The notes under the pieces: generated by a model
Told to the model about the DNA's origin: nothing
What the model saw: the letters and a program-made list of their open reading frames with translations, nothing else
Database searches by the model: none
Source of the DNA: Chloroflexota bacterium
GTDB lineage: Bacteria; Chloroflexota; Dehalococcoidia; Lucifugimonadales; HRBIN23
Direction: 5' to 3'
Assembly: GCA_016210325.1 (NCBI GenBank)
Contig: JACQUK010000134.1
Span: 1 to 51,197, forward strand
Length of the DNA: 51,197 nucleotides
In this document: one piece after another, positions 38,692 to 51,197 of the stretch
Layout: every line of letters begins with the position of its first letter
Position numbering within the stretch: position 1 is the first letter of the stretch
Position numbers and translations under genes: made by a program

Positions 38692-38761
38692 CCTCCACAC
38701 GTCCGACCCCGACTCGTCGGGGTCGCGACTCTCGACGGAGTCGGAGCTCAGTACGAGCGGG
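38692..38761. repeat. Hairpin repeat element with 11-bp perfect terminal inverted repeat
   Basis: CCCGCTCGTAC (38692-38702) / GTACGAGCGGG (38751-38761), internal palindrome GACCCCGACTCGTCGGGGTC. Confidence 0.65.
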
Positions 38762-38765
38762 ATCG

Positions 38766-39425
38766 CTAGCCCTTCAGCCAGAGGACATCGCCGCACAGGT
38801 CTGGCGGGTGGGGGCGGCCCGCGAAGACGCGGTACTCCTCTCTGGCCCGCCCAATGGTGGTGGTGTCCCCATGGCCGGGGTAGACCACCGTGGCGTCGGG
38901 TAGGACCAGCAGCTTGGTGGTGATGCTGCGGATGGACTCCTGGAGCGCTTCCGGCGTTCGCGTGTGGCCTGGTCCGCCAGGAAAGAGGGTGTCCCCAGAG
39001 AAGAGGGCGTTGCCCAGAAGCAGACAGGTGGCACCCGGCGTGTGGCCTGGGGTATGGACGACCTTCAACGCCAGGCGCCCGAAGGGCACCAGGTCGCCGT
39101 CGTTGAGGTAGAAGTCCGGGGGCGTGGGCATAGCCTCGGCGTCGGCGCGGCCGATGGCGGCGGGGGCGCCGGTAGCCGTCTTGATAGCGCCGAACCCAGC
39201 CAGGTGGTCGGCGTGGCGGTGGGTGATGAGGATGGCGCGGACCCGGGTCCCCTGGGCCGCGGCCAGCACCTTCTCCGGCTCCTCTGGCGTGTCAATGATG
39301 ACGCTCTCAGCCGTCTGGCAGCAGACCAGCACGTAGGCGTTGTTGTTGTACCGGCCGCACACGGCCCGGTAGAGGCGCAGGGTCTCGTCCTCGTAGTAGG
39401 GCTGCACGGGTCCTCCTTCGCTCAA
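38766..39425 (-). CDS. MBL-fold metallo-hydrolase (glyoxalase II-like)
   Basis: VIIDTPEEPEKVLAAAQGTRVRAILITHRHADHLAGF; VVHTPGHTPGATCLLLGNALFSGDTLF. Confidence 0.92.
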   Translation of the reverse strand: MSEGGPVQPYYEDETLRLYRAVCGRYNNNAYVLVCCQTAESVIIDTPEEPEKVLAAAQGTRVRAILITHRHADHLAGFGAIKTATGAPAAIGRADAEAMPTPPDFYLNDGDLVPFGRLALKVVHTPGHTPGATCLLLGNALFSGDTLFPGGPGHTRTPEALQESIRSITTKLLVLPDATVVYPGHGDTTTIGRAREEYRVFAGRPHPPDLCGDVLWLKG

Positions 39426-39545
39426 GCCTCCCGGCGGCCGGCCACTGCCCTGCGGCGTGGTGGGCTGAACTCAAGCGCCTGTTCATGGTCCGACATATTC
39501 ACCATCAGTGTCGTCGCGAACGCAGGGTCATTTCATTGTCGCTCA

Positions 39546-39628
39546 TTCGTCCCCCATCCTGACCTTCCCCCGTTTCCGGGGGAAGGCACTGTGCTCTCCC
39601 CCGTGTGGGGGAGAGTCCGCGAGAGGGT
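39546..39628. repeat. Hairpin-rich intergenic repeat
   Basis: CCTTCCCCCGTTTCCGGGGGAAGG followed by CTCTCCCCCGTGTGGGGGAGAG. Confidence 0.65.
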
Positions 39629-39724
39629 ACAAACGAAAGGACCCTGGGCGCTGCGTGGGACCAGTAGAGGCAGCGCCAGGCCATCCGGTCCGGGGTGTTT
39701 CCTGGGCCTGGCCAAAGGCCGACG

Positions 39725-40408
39725 TTATCCCCCGGCCTTCACCTTGAGGACAGGCTCCAGCACCTCGACCCTGGCCGCCGCGCCCACCAGCGAGCGGAAC
39801 TTCTCCGGATCGCCGGCCGTGGCGTACTGGTAGTGCATGGGGATGACCACCCTGGGCTTGATAAGGTCTCGTACCGCCTGCGCCGCCTCGGCCTCGTCCA
39901 TGGTATAGGTGCCACCGATGGGCAGCAGGGCGATGTCCACCGGGCCTAGCTTCCCCATCTCTGGCACCTTGCCGGTGTCCCCAGCATGGAAGATGTGCTG
40001 ACCCCCCATGCTGAACAGGAACCCGGTGTTGAACCCCTGCTCCTTGGAGTGGTGCTGGTTGTACCCCGCCACAGCGGTGATGGCAACCCCCTTCTGCTGC
40101 GCCGACTCGCCCGCCTTGATGGCCACGACCTTCCAGGGCCCCTTGAGCTTGGCGGACAGCTCGGCGGCCACCACCGGGTTGGTGACGATGACGGCATCGT
40201 CCTTGGCGCAGACGCGAATGGCGTCGGGGTCCATGTGGTCGAAGTGTGGGTGGGTCACCAGCACCAGGTCGCCCCTGTCCGCGCCCACCTCTTTCGCCGC
40301 AATGCGGTGCGGGTCGGCCCACACGACTACCCGTGGGGACTTGATCTTGAAGCTGGCCTGCACGTAGCGGGTAAACTCCACCCCGTTGATGGTTATGCTA
40401 CTGGCCAT
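39725..40408 (-). CDS. MBL-fold metal-dependent hydrolase (UPF0173/UlaG-like)
   Basis: MASSITINGVEFTRYVQASFKIKSPRVVVWADPHRI; VLVTHPHFDHMDPDAI; IFHAGDTGKVPEM. Confidence 0.88.
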   Translation of the reverse strand: MASSITINGVEFTRYVQASFKIKSPRVVVWADPHRIAAKEVGADRGDLVLVTHPHFDHMDPDAIRVCAKDDAVIVTNPVVAAELSAKLKGPWKVVAIKAGESAQQKGVAITAVAGYNQHHSKEQGFNTGFLFSMGGQHIFHAGDTGKVPEMGKLGPVDIALLPIGGTYTMDEAEAAQAVRDLIKPRVVIPMHYQYATAGDPEKFRSLVGAAARVEVLEPVLKVKAGG

Positions 40409-40464
40409 TACGCCACCTCCTTGGCAGGTTAGCTTTTTCAAGCATGGTGAGCCGCGGGTCGCTC

Positions 40465-41466
40465 CTACTGTCGGAAGACCAGCAAGACGGCCACGATGGC
40501 CCCCAGCCAGAGCGCCACCGCCGCCAGGATGGGGCCGTCCCTCAGCAGGATGTCCTCGGGCGCCTCGCCCCGGTTGCGATGGTACACCAGGTACAGGTAG
40601 CGGAACAGGCCATAGGCCACCAGGGGGATGGTCAGCATCATGGCGTGGTTACCGGGCAGGTTGGGGGCGGTGAACGTGTAGAGCGAGTAGGCAATGAGCG
40701 TGGCGGCCGAGACCAGGGCAATGAGCTGGTCCAGCAGCGGCAGAGAGTAGTCCTTCAGGGCCTCCCGCTGGGCCAGGGCAGCGTCGGCGCCTGCCAGGGC
40801 CAGCTCGCTGCGCCGCTTGGCGAAGCCGATAAGCAGCGCGCCCAGGCTGGTGATGACATAGAGCCAGGGTGACACGGGGGCGCTGATGACCACCGCGCCA
40901 GCCACGGCCCGCAGCACGTACCCGGCGCTGAGGGCCATGACATCCAGCAGCACGGCCCGCTTCAGGGCGAAGGAGTAGGCCAGGGTCAGGGCCAGGTAGA
41001 GCAGCGCCACGCCCCCAAACCAGGGGCCCAGCAGGAAGGAGAGGGCAGCACCGCCTGTCCCCAACAGCGCCGCCGTGCCAACCGCCAGGGGCACTGGCAG
41101 GGCCCCACTGGCGATAGGGCGGTGGCGCTTGCGAAGGTGCTGGCGGTCCCGGGATGCGTCGACCAGGTCGTTGACCAGGTAGACGGCGCTGGAGAGGAGG
41201 CAGAACACCAGGAACCCCAGGGTGACCCGCCCCAGCAGGGCAGCCGCACCTCCCGGGTCGGCGGGACTCCACTGCTCGTTGATGGTGAAGAAGAAGGCGA
41301 AGTAGAGCAGCGCGTTCTTGGTCCACTGCTGCGGGCGCGCCGCCAGGGCCAGGGCGCGCAGCATGGCCAGGGCCGCGGCCGGACCGCGCCGTCCCTCCGA
41401 TCCCGAGACCTCGGCCCCCCGTTCCAGGGCCATCGCCATGCCCCACTCTGCCAAGGCTGATGGCAT
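40465..41466 (-). CDS. UbiA-family prenyltransferase, decaprenyl-phosphate phosphoribosyltransferase-like
   Basis: ARPQQWTKNALLYFAFFF; VYLVNDLVDASRDRQHLRKRHRPIASG; LSAGYVLRAVAGAVVI. Confidence 0.9.
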   Translation of the reverse strand: MPSALAEWGMAMALERGAEVSGSEGRRGPAAALAMLRALALAARPQQWTKNALLYFAFFFTINEQWSPADPGGAAALLGRVTLGFLVFCLLSSAVYLVNDLVDASRDRQHLRKRHRPIASGALPVPLAVGTAALLGTGGAALSFLLGPWFGGVALLYLALTLAYSFALKRAVLLDVMALSAGYVLRAVAGAVVISAPVSPWLYVITSLGALLIGFAKRRSELALAGADAALAQREALKDYSLPLLDQLIALVSAATLIAYSLYTFTAPNLPGNHAMMLTIPLVAYGLFRYLYLVYHRNRGEAPEDILLRDGPILAAVALWLGAIVAVLLVFRQ

Positions 41467-41614
41467 AATAGGCTGGCGGGAGAACCGCCGTCAACGCGGG
41501 ACGGCCAGGCCCAGGGCCGTTCAGAGGTCCGCCTGCGCTTCTATGACGCTCTCGGTTCGACACGCTCAAGGTGAGCGAGGCGCTGCCGCAATCCCACTTG
41601 GACAGGAGGGTGCC

Positions 41615-42193
41615 ATGAAGGTCCGCAAGCTGGTCACCATTGTGGAAGAGGTATGGTCCGAGGGCGGCAGGCCCCTGGAGCGCCCTCTGCGGAAGGCTGC
41701 TGCCATCGCTGTCATCGAGAACCCCTGCGCAGGCCGCTACGTAGAGGACCTGGCCGAGCTGGTGGAGGTTGGCGAGAAGCTGGGCGAGCTGCTGGGCAAG
41801 CGGGCGGTGGAGGCCCTGGGCAAAGGGCCGGCGGGCGTGGAGAGCTATGGCAAGGCGGCGATTGTGGGCACCGACGGGGAGTATGAGCACGCCGCCGCTA
41901 TCCTGCACCCCAAGCTGGGCACCCCCTTCCGCGAGGCCGTGGGCGGCGGTAAGGCCATCATCCCCTCGGCCAAGAAGGTGGCAGGCCCTGGCGCCTCAGT
42001 GGACGTGCCCCTGCACTACAAGGACGCCGCCTTCGTCCGCAGCCACTTCGACGCCATGGAGGTGCGGGTGCCCGACGCGCCGCGGCCCAACGAGATCGTG
42101 GTGGCCCTGGTCGTCACCGACGGCGGCCGCCCCCACCCGCGCATCGGCGGCCTGCGTAAAGAGGAGGCCAAAGGGGTGGACGGGCTGAGGTAG
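41615..42193 (+). CDS. Amino acid synthesis family protein (DUF1185)
   Basis: MKVRKLVTIVEEVWSEGGRPLERPLRKAAAIAVIENPCAGRYVEDLAELVE...GKAAIVGTDGEYEHAAAILHPKLGTPFREAVGGG. Confidence 0.85.
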   Translation: MKVRKLVTIVEEVWSEGGRPLERPLRKAAAIAVIENPCAGRYVEDLAELVEVGEKLGELLGKRAVEALGKGPAGVESYGKAAIVGTDGEYEHAAAILHPKLGTPFREAVGGGKAIIPSAKKVAGPGASVDVPLHYKDAAFVRSHFDAMEVRVPDAPRPNEIVVALVVTDGGRPHPRIGGLRKEEAKGVDGLR

Positions 42194-42212
42194 GGGGGTG
42201 CGGTCCCGCTTG

Positions 42213-45200
42213 TTACGGCTGCGGCTTCACCCCCAGAAGCTCTGAAACCAGCCCATCAATGCGGGCTGCAATCCCGTCCTCCTGGAGGGCCTTACGGATG
42301 AGCTGCCTGGCCTTGACGAAGTGCGTCCTTTCTCTTAGCGCCACAGCACCGGCCACTTGCTCAGCGTGCGACGCAGCCCGCACTAGCTCCTGATGGAGCG
42401 GCTTGGACGGGTCAAAGGGCGGGATACGCAGGGACAGCATTGCTTTGTCAAAGTGGCGCGCTCCCCACTGGCCGCGGGGCTGTTTGTCTGCCACGCGGGC
42501 GCGGGCTGTTTCGCTGTTGAGCACCGCTGCCAGGTACCACGCCTCTTCCTCGGTCTCTGGAGCAATCCAGTAAAGTGCGTGCTCGACCAGAGCGGAGCCG
42601 TCAGTTAGGAGCGCCGCTGCGGGCAATGTGCCGGACGCCGCATACACGACTCGCAGCAAGGAAGTAGGGAACTGTGCAGTGAGCTTCCCGTAGTAGTCAA
42701 TCTGCTGGGCGAACGTCAGGCCTCCCCGACCATGCTCAGCCCACAGGCGCTCAGCTTTCCCCAGCCATCTCGCCAGGTTAGAGTAGCCAGCCTGCTGGGC
42801 AGCCGCGGCATCCAGAAGGCGGTTGCCTCCCTCCTCCCAGGGGATGACCGCCAGGACGGGCCCCAGTAGCCGGAAGGGTGCCACGGACTCGCCCAGGTAC
42901 AGGGGCCTCAGGAACTCTTCTTCCACATTGTCGTGCAGAGGAGGCAAGTGCTTCCACGGACGTTTCTCCTGACTTGTACGGCGGCTCTGGACTACGGGGG
43001 CTATGGGGTTTCCTCCGAGGGCTCCAATCTGCGCAGGTTCCACCACACACAAGACGCGAGGGAAGATAGTTGCTCCGTTCCGGAAGAGTTCACGGTAAGG
43101 CGATCCCGCCGCCTCCTCATCAGTAACAACGGGCCACGGTTTCTGCTCCCAGTGCAGGGCCACCTCCGCCTCTGCTGGAGAGGCGTCCCGCCGGGGCAGG
43201 GTGCCCTTGGCGGCCAGCACCGTGGTCGGGAGGGCTTTCCCCTCGCCTCCACCAGGTCGTGCAAGCAACACGCAGGAAGGGACGGGAAAAAGGGGCTGCA
43301 CGTTGTCACTGAGGGCCCAGGCCTCCGTAAACTGCACCGTAGCCACGGCCTGCTGCACTCTCTTGCCCCGCCTGGCGCCGTAGATGCCCGTCCGGAACCC
43401 CTCGAACTGCCTTCGGGACATGGCCGCGTAGGGCATGACAAAGGCGATAACGCCCGTAGGCTTCAGGTAGAGCTCCACACAGCGGGCAAAGAAGTAGGCA
43501 GAGAGGTCCTGGTGAGTAGCCATCTTGCCCCCGGCCCACAGGCCGCGGCGCTGACACTCTTCCCGGAAACGTTCCTGTGTCACTCGCTCCATGTCGTGGT
43601 AGGGGAGCCACGGTGGATTGCCAATCACCACATCAGCCCGCTGGTGCTCCTGGGAAAGCCAAACCGGTCGTACCAGGTTGCGGGCCACGAAGCCCCAGAT
43701 GTGGTCGCGCTTCTCCGCGTGCAGCCGACGCAGGGTCTCATAGGTCTGAGCTAGGATTTCAATAGTTTGAGTTGCCAGATGGTGGGTTCGTTCCAGCCAG
43801 GCACTCAAACCTTCGGAAGAGGCATTCTGCCTGCTCAGGTCCAACATACGCCCAATCACCGCATCAAACAGGCCGGGGTCACGGGCCACCTCGAAAGGGA
43901 ACTCAAGGAGTGGGCCGCCATCTGGGACTTCTATGAGCACCTCACGCTCCGCCAGGAACCCTCGAGTGTTCCACTGGAGAGAGTCGCCCAGGTAGACGGG
44001 GATGGTGAGGTGTGGTGGCCGGTGACGCAGTCGCTCCTCACCCAGGGCCAGGAGGAAGGTGACCCGGGCGATCTGGACCGCCACCGGATGCACATCCACG
44101 CCAAAGACCTGCTGGCAGGCCCGCTCCACGCCTCCCCCGGTCGGGATCCCAGCCCCATCGGCTGCGGCAAGCAGGCGGCGCACCGCGTGGAAAAGGAACG
44201 TTCCCGAACCGCAGGCGGGGTCCAATACCCGCTGCTCCAGGGGACGCTCGATGGCCCGGGCGCACATCCGGTGCGCTAACCAGTCCGGGGTATAGTACTC
44301 GCCCAGGCCATGCCGCTGCTCCGGGTCTATCAGCGACTCGTATAAGCCTTTGAGCACGTCGGTCCGCACGTCCCGCAGGCGGAAACGCCCCGCCTGGAGT
44401 GCGATGCGGCGGACGAGGTCATTCCCCCTGCTGTGAGCAAGGAGCCAGTCAAAGAAGTCGGCCTCCACGGCACCGCCGATGCCTGCCTCGAGGAAGGGAC
44501 GCCCGGCCAGCAGGTCGGGCGGCTCCGGCACATCAATACCCAGCACGTGCGTGGCCATTGTCTTGGCGATGGTTGCCAGATAGGTGTGCTGGAAGAAAAG
44601 GGCGTCCTCGTCCACAGAGGAGCCGTAGACGCGCTCCATGAGCCTGGCCCACAGTTCACGCTTCAGGCGGACGTCTGGCTGGGGACCAATCTCCCTCCAC
44701 AGGCCCGCCAACTCTTCTCGCACCATGTGCCAGGCCAGGCTGTCGCGGCCCAGCTCCCGGCTGACCACTTCCGGCGTCGGTTCCAGGTCAGCGCTGACAG
44801 CAACTGCGGAGCTCAGCCAGGCAAGAAGGTCTCTGGGTTTGTCCATGGAGGCAGTGAAAGAAGGGAGCTGACGAAGCTTGCCAACTCGAAGCTCGTATGG
44901 GAGGAAGGTCGCTCCATCGGTGGCGATGCCTACGAAGTGCTGGCCGGTCTCGGCCTCACGCTGGCCCAGGTAGTCGGGCAGCTTGCGCTCCGCATCTTGC
45001 TTCTCATGGCGAAGGTCGGACTTGAACTCAAAGACGGTCCGTCCGAGCAGGGCGTCAATGCGTCCACGGACCTCGGGCACAGGTCGCTCGAAGTCCACCT
45101 CGGTGCTCCTGGCGCCCAAGCCGTCCACCAGCAGTTGATAGATGAGTGCCCGCACCTTCTCGTGTCCAGGGCGGGACGAAAGCTCTCCAACGATTTCCCG

Positions 45201-45224
45201 GAGGCGCTCTGGTGCTAGCGGCAT
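42213..45224 (-). CDS. Type IIG-like restriction enzyme / N6-adenine DNA methyltransferase (single polypeptide)
   Basis: N-terminal RIDALLGRTVFEFKSDL (D...ExK nuclease-like), VLDPACGSGTFLFHAVRRLL (SAM motif I), ADVVIGNPPWLPY (NPPW). Confidence 0.88.
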   Translation of the reverse strand: MPLAPERLREIVGELSSRPGHEKVRALIYQLLVDGLGARSTEVDFERPVPEVRGRIDALLGRTVFEFKSDLRHEKQDAERKLPDYLGQREAETGQHFVGIATDGATFLPYELRVGKLRQLPSFTASMDKPRDLLAWLSSAVAVSADLEPTPEVVSRELGRDSLAWHMVREELAGLWREIGPQPDVRLKRELWARLMERVYGSSVDEDALFFQHTYLATIAKTMATHVLGIDVPEPPDLLAGRPFLEAGIGGAVEADFFDWLLAHSRGNDLVRRIALQAGRFRLRDVRTDVLKGLYESLIDPEQRHGLGEYYTPDWLAHRMCARAIERPLEQRVLDPACGSGTFLFHAVRRLLAAADGAGIPTGGGVERACQQVFGVDVHPVAVQIARVTFLLALGEERLRHRPPHLTIPVYLGDSLQWNTRGFLAEREVLIEVPDGGPLLEFPFEVARDPGLFDAVIGRMLDLSRQNASSEGLSAWLERTHHLATQTIEILAQTYETLRRLHAEKRDHIWGFVARNLVRPVWLSQEHQRADVVIGNPPWLPYHDMERVTQERFREECQRRGLWAGGKMATHQDLSAYFFARCVELYLKPTGVIAFVMPYAAMSRRQFEGFRTGIYGARRGKRVQQAVATVQFTEAWALSDNVQPLFPVPSCVLLARPGGGEGKALPTTVLAAKGTLPRRDASPAEAEVALHWEQKPWPVVTDEEAAGSPYRELFRNGATIFPRVLCVVEPAQIGALGGNPIAPVVQSRRTSQEKRPWKHLPPLHDNVEEEFLRPLYLGESVAPFRLLGPVLAVIPWEEGGNRLLDAAAAQQAGYSNLARWLGKAERLWAEHGRGGLTFAQQIDYYGKLTAQFPTSLLRVVYAASGTLPAAALLTDGSALVEHALYWIAPETEEEAWYLAAVLNSETARARVADKQPRGQWGARHFDKAMLSLRIPPFDPSKPLHQELVRAASHAEQVAGAVALRERTHFVKARQLIRKALQEDGIAARIDGLVSELLGVKPQP

Positions 45225-45232
45225 ATCACCCC

Positions 45233-45637
45233 CTAAGCGGGCCTTCCCCGGATTTGCAGCCCGTCTCCTGGAAAACGCTCATCCAGCGTGTACACCACCG
45301 TGCTGCCCGCAGACCGGGCCGCCGCCCAGACCATAGCATCGGCAAAAGACACCCGGCCTGACGGCTTGCAGAGCAGCAGGGCATGGAGTACCAGCCCCTT
45401 GTCCAGGGCAAAGGGCGAGATGTTCTCTTTCTGGAGGAAAGCGATCAAGTGGTCTACCACCAGGCTGCGAGGGACCCGGTAGACCGAGGTCAAGACGTAG
45501 GCGGTCTCGGCCAGCACCACGTCGGTGACCTGTAGCCCTTCCTCGCTGTCTATGACCTGGGCGGCCTGCTCCGCCAGGGCGGGCGGGTCGCCGGTCAGGT
45601 AGCGCACCACCATGCTCGTGTCCAGGAAGCCGTTCAC
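45233..45637 (-). CDS. vapC: PIN-domain toxin (VapC family)
   Basis: NGFLDTSMVVRYLTGDPPALAEQAAQVIDSEEGLQVTDVVLAETAYVL... RVSFADAMVWAAAR. Confidence 0.9.
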   Translation of the reverse strand: MNGFLDTSMVVRYLTGDPPALAEQAAQVIDSEEGLQVTDVVLAETAYVLTSVYRVPRSLVVDHLIAFLQKENISPFALDKGLVLHALLLCKPSGRVSFADAMVWAAARSAGSTVVYTLDERFPGDGLQIRGRPA

Positions 45638-45912
45638 TCCCCTTGCTCCGCTGGCTTGACCTCTTGACGGGCGGCCTCAGTCCAAGCGGCTTCGCGGGCC
45701 TTCTCCCACTCTCGGCCCACGCCAACGCGTGCTTTGATATGTCCGGCCAGGCTGCCCTTGAGCGACTTCCTGTGCCGTGGTGGGACGAAGTACACTTCCA
45801 CGTGGTCATTGACCAGCCGCTGGACCGCAACCCACCCAGGCCCAATCCCGAGGCGCTCCCGGATTTCTTTCGAGATGACGACCTGGCCCTTTGGGCCTAC
45901 CACATGGGCCAT
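45634..45912 (-). CDS. vapB: AbrB/MazE-family antitoxin (VapB partner)
   Basis: VGPKGQVVISKEIRERLGIGPGWVAVQRLVNDHVEVYFVPP; overlaps vapC start by 4 nt. Confidence 0.88.
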   Translation of the reverse strand: MAHVVGPKGQVVISKEIRERLGIGPGWVAVQRLVNDHVEVYFVPPRHRKSLKGSLAGHIKARVGVGREWEKAREAAWTEAARQEVKPAEQGE

Positions 45913-46016
45913 AGTATAACCTCCAGCCTATTGGTACAACCAGATGCTAGCACAGAGCCTTCGTACGTACAAGCAGCAAGTACTTCCCAAGAATAGCGAT
46001 TGAATGGGTAGGTCGT

Positions 46017-46076
46017 CCCGACGGGTCGGGATAACCCGACCGTCGTGATCGGGCAGGTTGGTCCCGACGTGTCGGG
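46017..46076. repeat. Paired short palindromes (CCCGACNNGTCGGG)
   Basis: CCCGACGGGTCGGG (46017-46030) and CCCGACGTGTCGGG (46063-46076). Confidence 0.6.
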
Positions 46077-46202
46077 GTGCCCCACGAGAGTCAATTGGTA
46101 GTTTCGTGTTAGTTTCGGGCACTTTCGGCCGGTTGCCCCAATGCACCAGGGCCGCTCACGCACCGTTTGGGTGCTGCTGATGGATAGACGGGGAGAGCGT
46201 CG

Positions 46203-49817
<3,615 letters not shown>

Positions 49818-50240
49818 GAGCACACCCACGAGCGCAGGACAACACACCAAAGGCTAGTCCCGCACGACTAGCCCTCCGACTTCCAGTATAGCACCTGTCT
49901 CGGAGCGTGACAAACGCCCGGCTGCATCGGGTCTTCGTCCTGAACGGGGACGGTGTTGAGGACGAGGGTGACCTGGGAGCGCAGACGCCGCGTCTGCACG
50001 GCGAGGGGACGAGCAGGCCAGGGGTCTGCCCTCCCAGGATACGGCGCCTTCCCCCTAAAGGACGAAGCGCCCCCGCTTCCGGCCTCTTGAACCGGACGTG
50101 CCGATACGCTACACTGCGACATGCGGGCAGGTGCAGCGCGCCGTCTGCGGCGCTTCGTCCTGCGGTGCCAGCCACCAGCGAGAGAACTCCGCCAGAAGTC
50201 AGCACCGGCCGCGGGCCGCGTGCGTAGAGTGAGGACGACG

Positions 50241-51197
50241 ATGCCCCCAAAGACGATGTTCGAGAAGATCTGGGACGCCCACGTGGTCCACGAGGAGCCG
50301 GGCAAGCCGGCCCTCCTGTACATCGACCTGCACCTGGTCCACGAAGTGACCTCGCCGCAGGCCTTCGAGGGGCTGCGGCTGGCGGGCCGCAAGGTGCGGC
50401 GTCCGGATTTGACGATTGCCACGGCGGACCACAACGTTCCCACCTGGGACCGCGCTCGGCCCATCACCGACGAGATCGCCAAACAGCAGCTGGACACCAT
50501 GGCCCAGAATGCCAGGGAGTTCGGGATCACCTACTACGACATGTTCAGCCCCGACCAGGGCATCGTCCACGTCATCGGCCCACAGTTGGGCTACACCCAG
50601 CCGGGCAAGACCATCGTCTGCGGCGACAGCCACACCTCCACCCACGGAGCCTTCGGGGCCCTGGCCTTCGGCATCGGCACCTCCGAGGTGGAGCACGTGC
50701 TGGCGACCCAGTGCCTGCTCCAGGCCAAGCCCAGGACCATGGAGATCCGGGTCAACGGCCAGTTGCCCACCGGGGTGACGGCCAAGGACATCATCCTGGG
50801 CATCATCGGGAAGATCGGGGTGGACGGCGCGGTGGGCCACGTCATCGAGTACACCGGCGAGGCCATCCGCTCCCTCTCCATGGAGGGACGCATGACCGTC
50901 TGCAACATGTCCATCGAGGCGGGCGCCCGCGCCGGGATGATCGCCCCCGACGAGAAGACCTTTGCCTACCTCAAGGGACGCCGCTACGCCGCCCAGGGCG
51001 CGGACTTCGAGCGGGCCGTGGCGGAGTGGCGCACGCTGCCCACGGACCCCGGCGCCACCTATGACCGCCTCGTGGAGATCGACGCCGCCGCCCTGGAGCC
51101 CCATGTCTCCTGGGGGACCAACCCCGGCATGGTGCAGCCCATCAGCGGACGGGTACCCGACCCGGCAGCGTTCACCGCGGCCGCCGACCGTGCCGCC
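50241..51197 (+). CDS. leuC: 3-isopropylmalate dehydratase large subunit, 3' end beyond window
   Basis: [68 protein letters not shown]... [32 protein letters not shown]; open to window end. Confidence 0.95.
   Translation, partial: MPPKTMFEKIWDAHVVHEEPGKPALLYIDLHLVHEVTSPQAFEGLRLAGRKVRRPDLTIATADHNVPTWDRARPITDEIAKQQLDTMAQNAREFGITYYDMFSPDQGIVHVIGPQLGYTQPGKTIVCGDSHTSTHGAFGALAFGIGTSEVEHVLATQCLLQAKPRTMEIRVNGQLPTGVTAKDIILGIIGKIGVDGAVGHVIEYTGEAIRSLSMEGRMTVCNMSIEAGARAGMIAPDEKTFAYLKGRRYAAQGADFERAVAEWRTLPTDPGATYDRLVEIDAAALEPHVSWGTNPGMVQPISGRVPDPAAFTAAADRAA

Noticed and set aside
49880-50240. T-box or other named riboswitch upstream of leuC
   Set aside because: No T-box consensus or other known riboswitch core recognised; kept only as a low-confidence inverted-repeat observation.

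Overview
GC-rich bacterial chromosomal window; the gene content (TrpB2, DUF763, MutS2, Mfd, LLM oxidoreductase, DUF503) would fit a Chloroflexota/Dehalococcoidia-like organism, but taxonomy is inference only. About 40 genes are supported. The outstanding feature is a co-directional cluster at about 15.6-30.5 kb. It holds a peptide/opine-type ABC substrate-binding lipoprotein, two permeases (no ATPase visible), SEVEN arginase/agmatinase-fold (ureohydrolase) paralogs, a class IV aminotransferase, a HemL-like class III aminotransferase/aminomutase and a gamma-glutamyltransferase. Reading the metal-ligand motifs by eye, three paralogs keep the GGxH / DxHxD / DxD ligand set and four have lost one or more ligands. 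Each intact copy lies next to at least one degenerate copy, which suggests heteromeric enzyme/pseudoenzyme assemblies acting on an unknown guanidino or amidino substrate. Other accessory content: an IS110-type transposase tail at the window start; a hicB-hicA remnant bracketed by a duplicated helicase 3' end; a HEPN-like protein; a pentapeptide-repeat/K+-channel-like fusion; a Type IIG-like restriction-methylase next to vapBC; and several MITE-like or hairpin repeats, one apparently translated in frame inside mfd. No rRNA, tRNA or CRISPR array was recognised.
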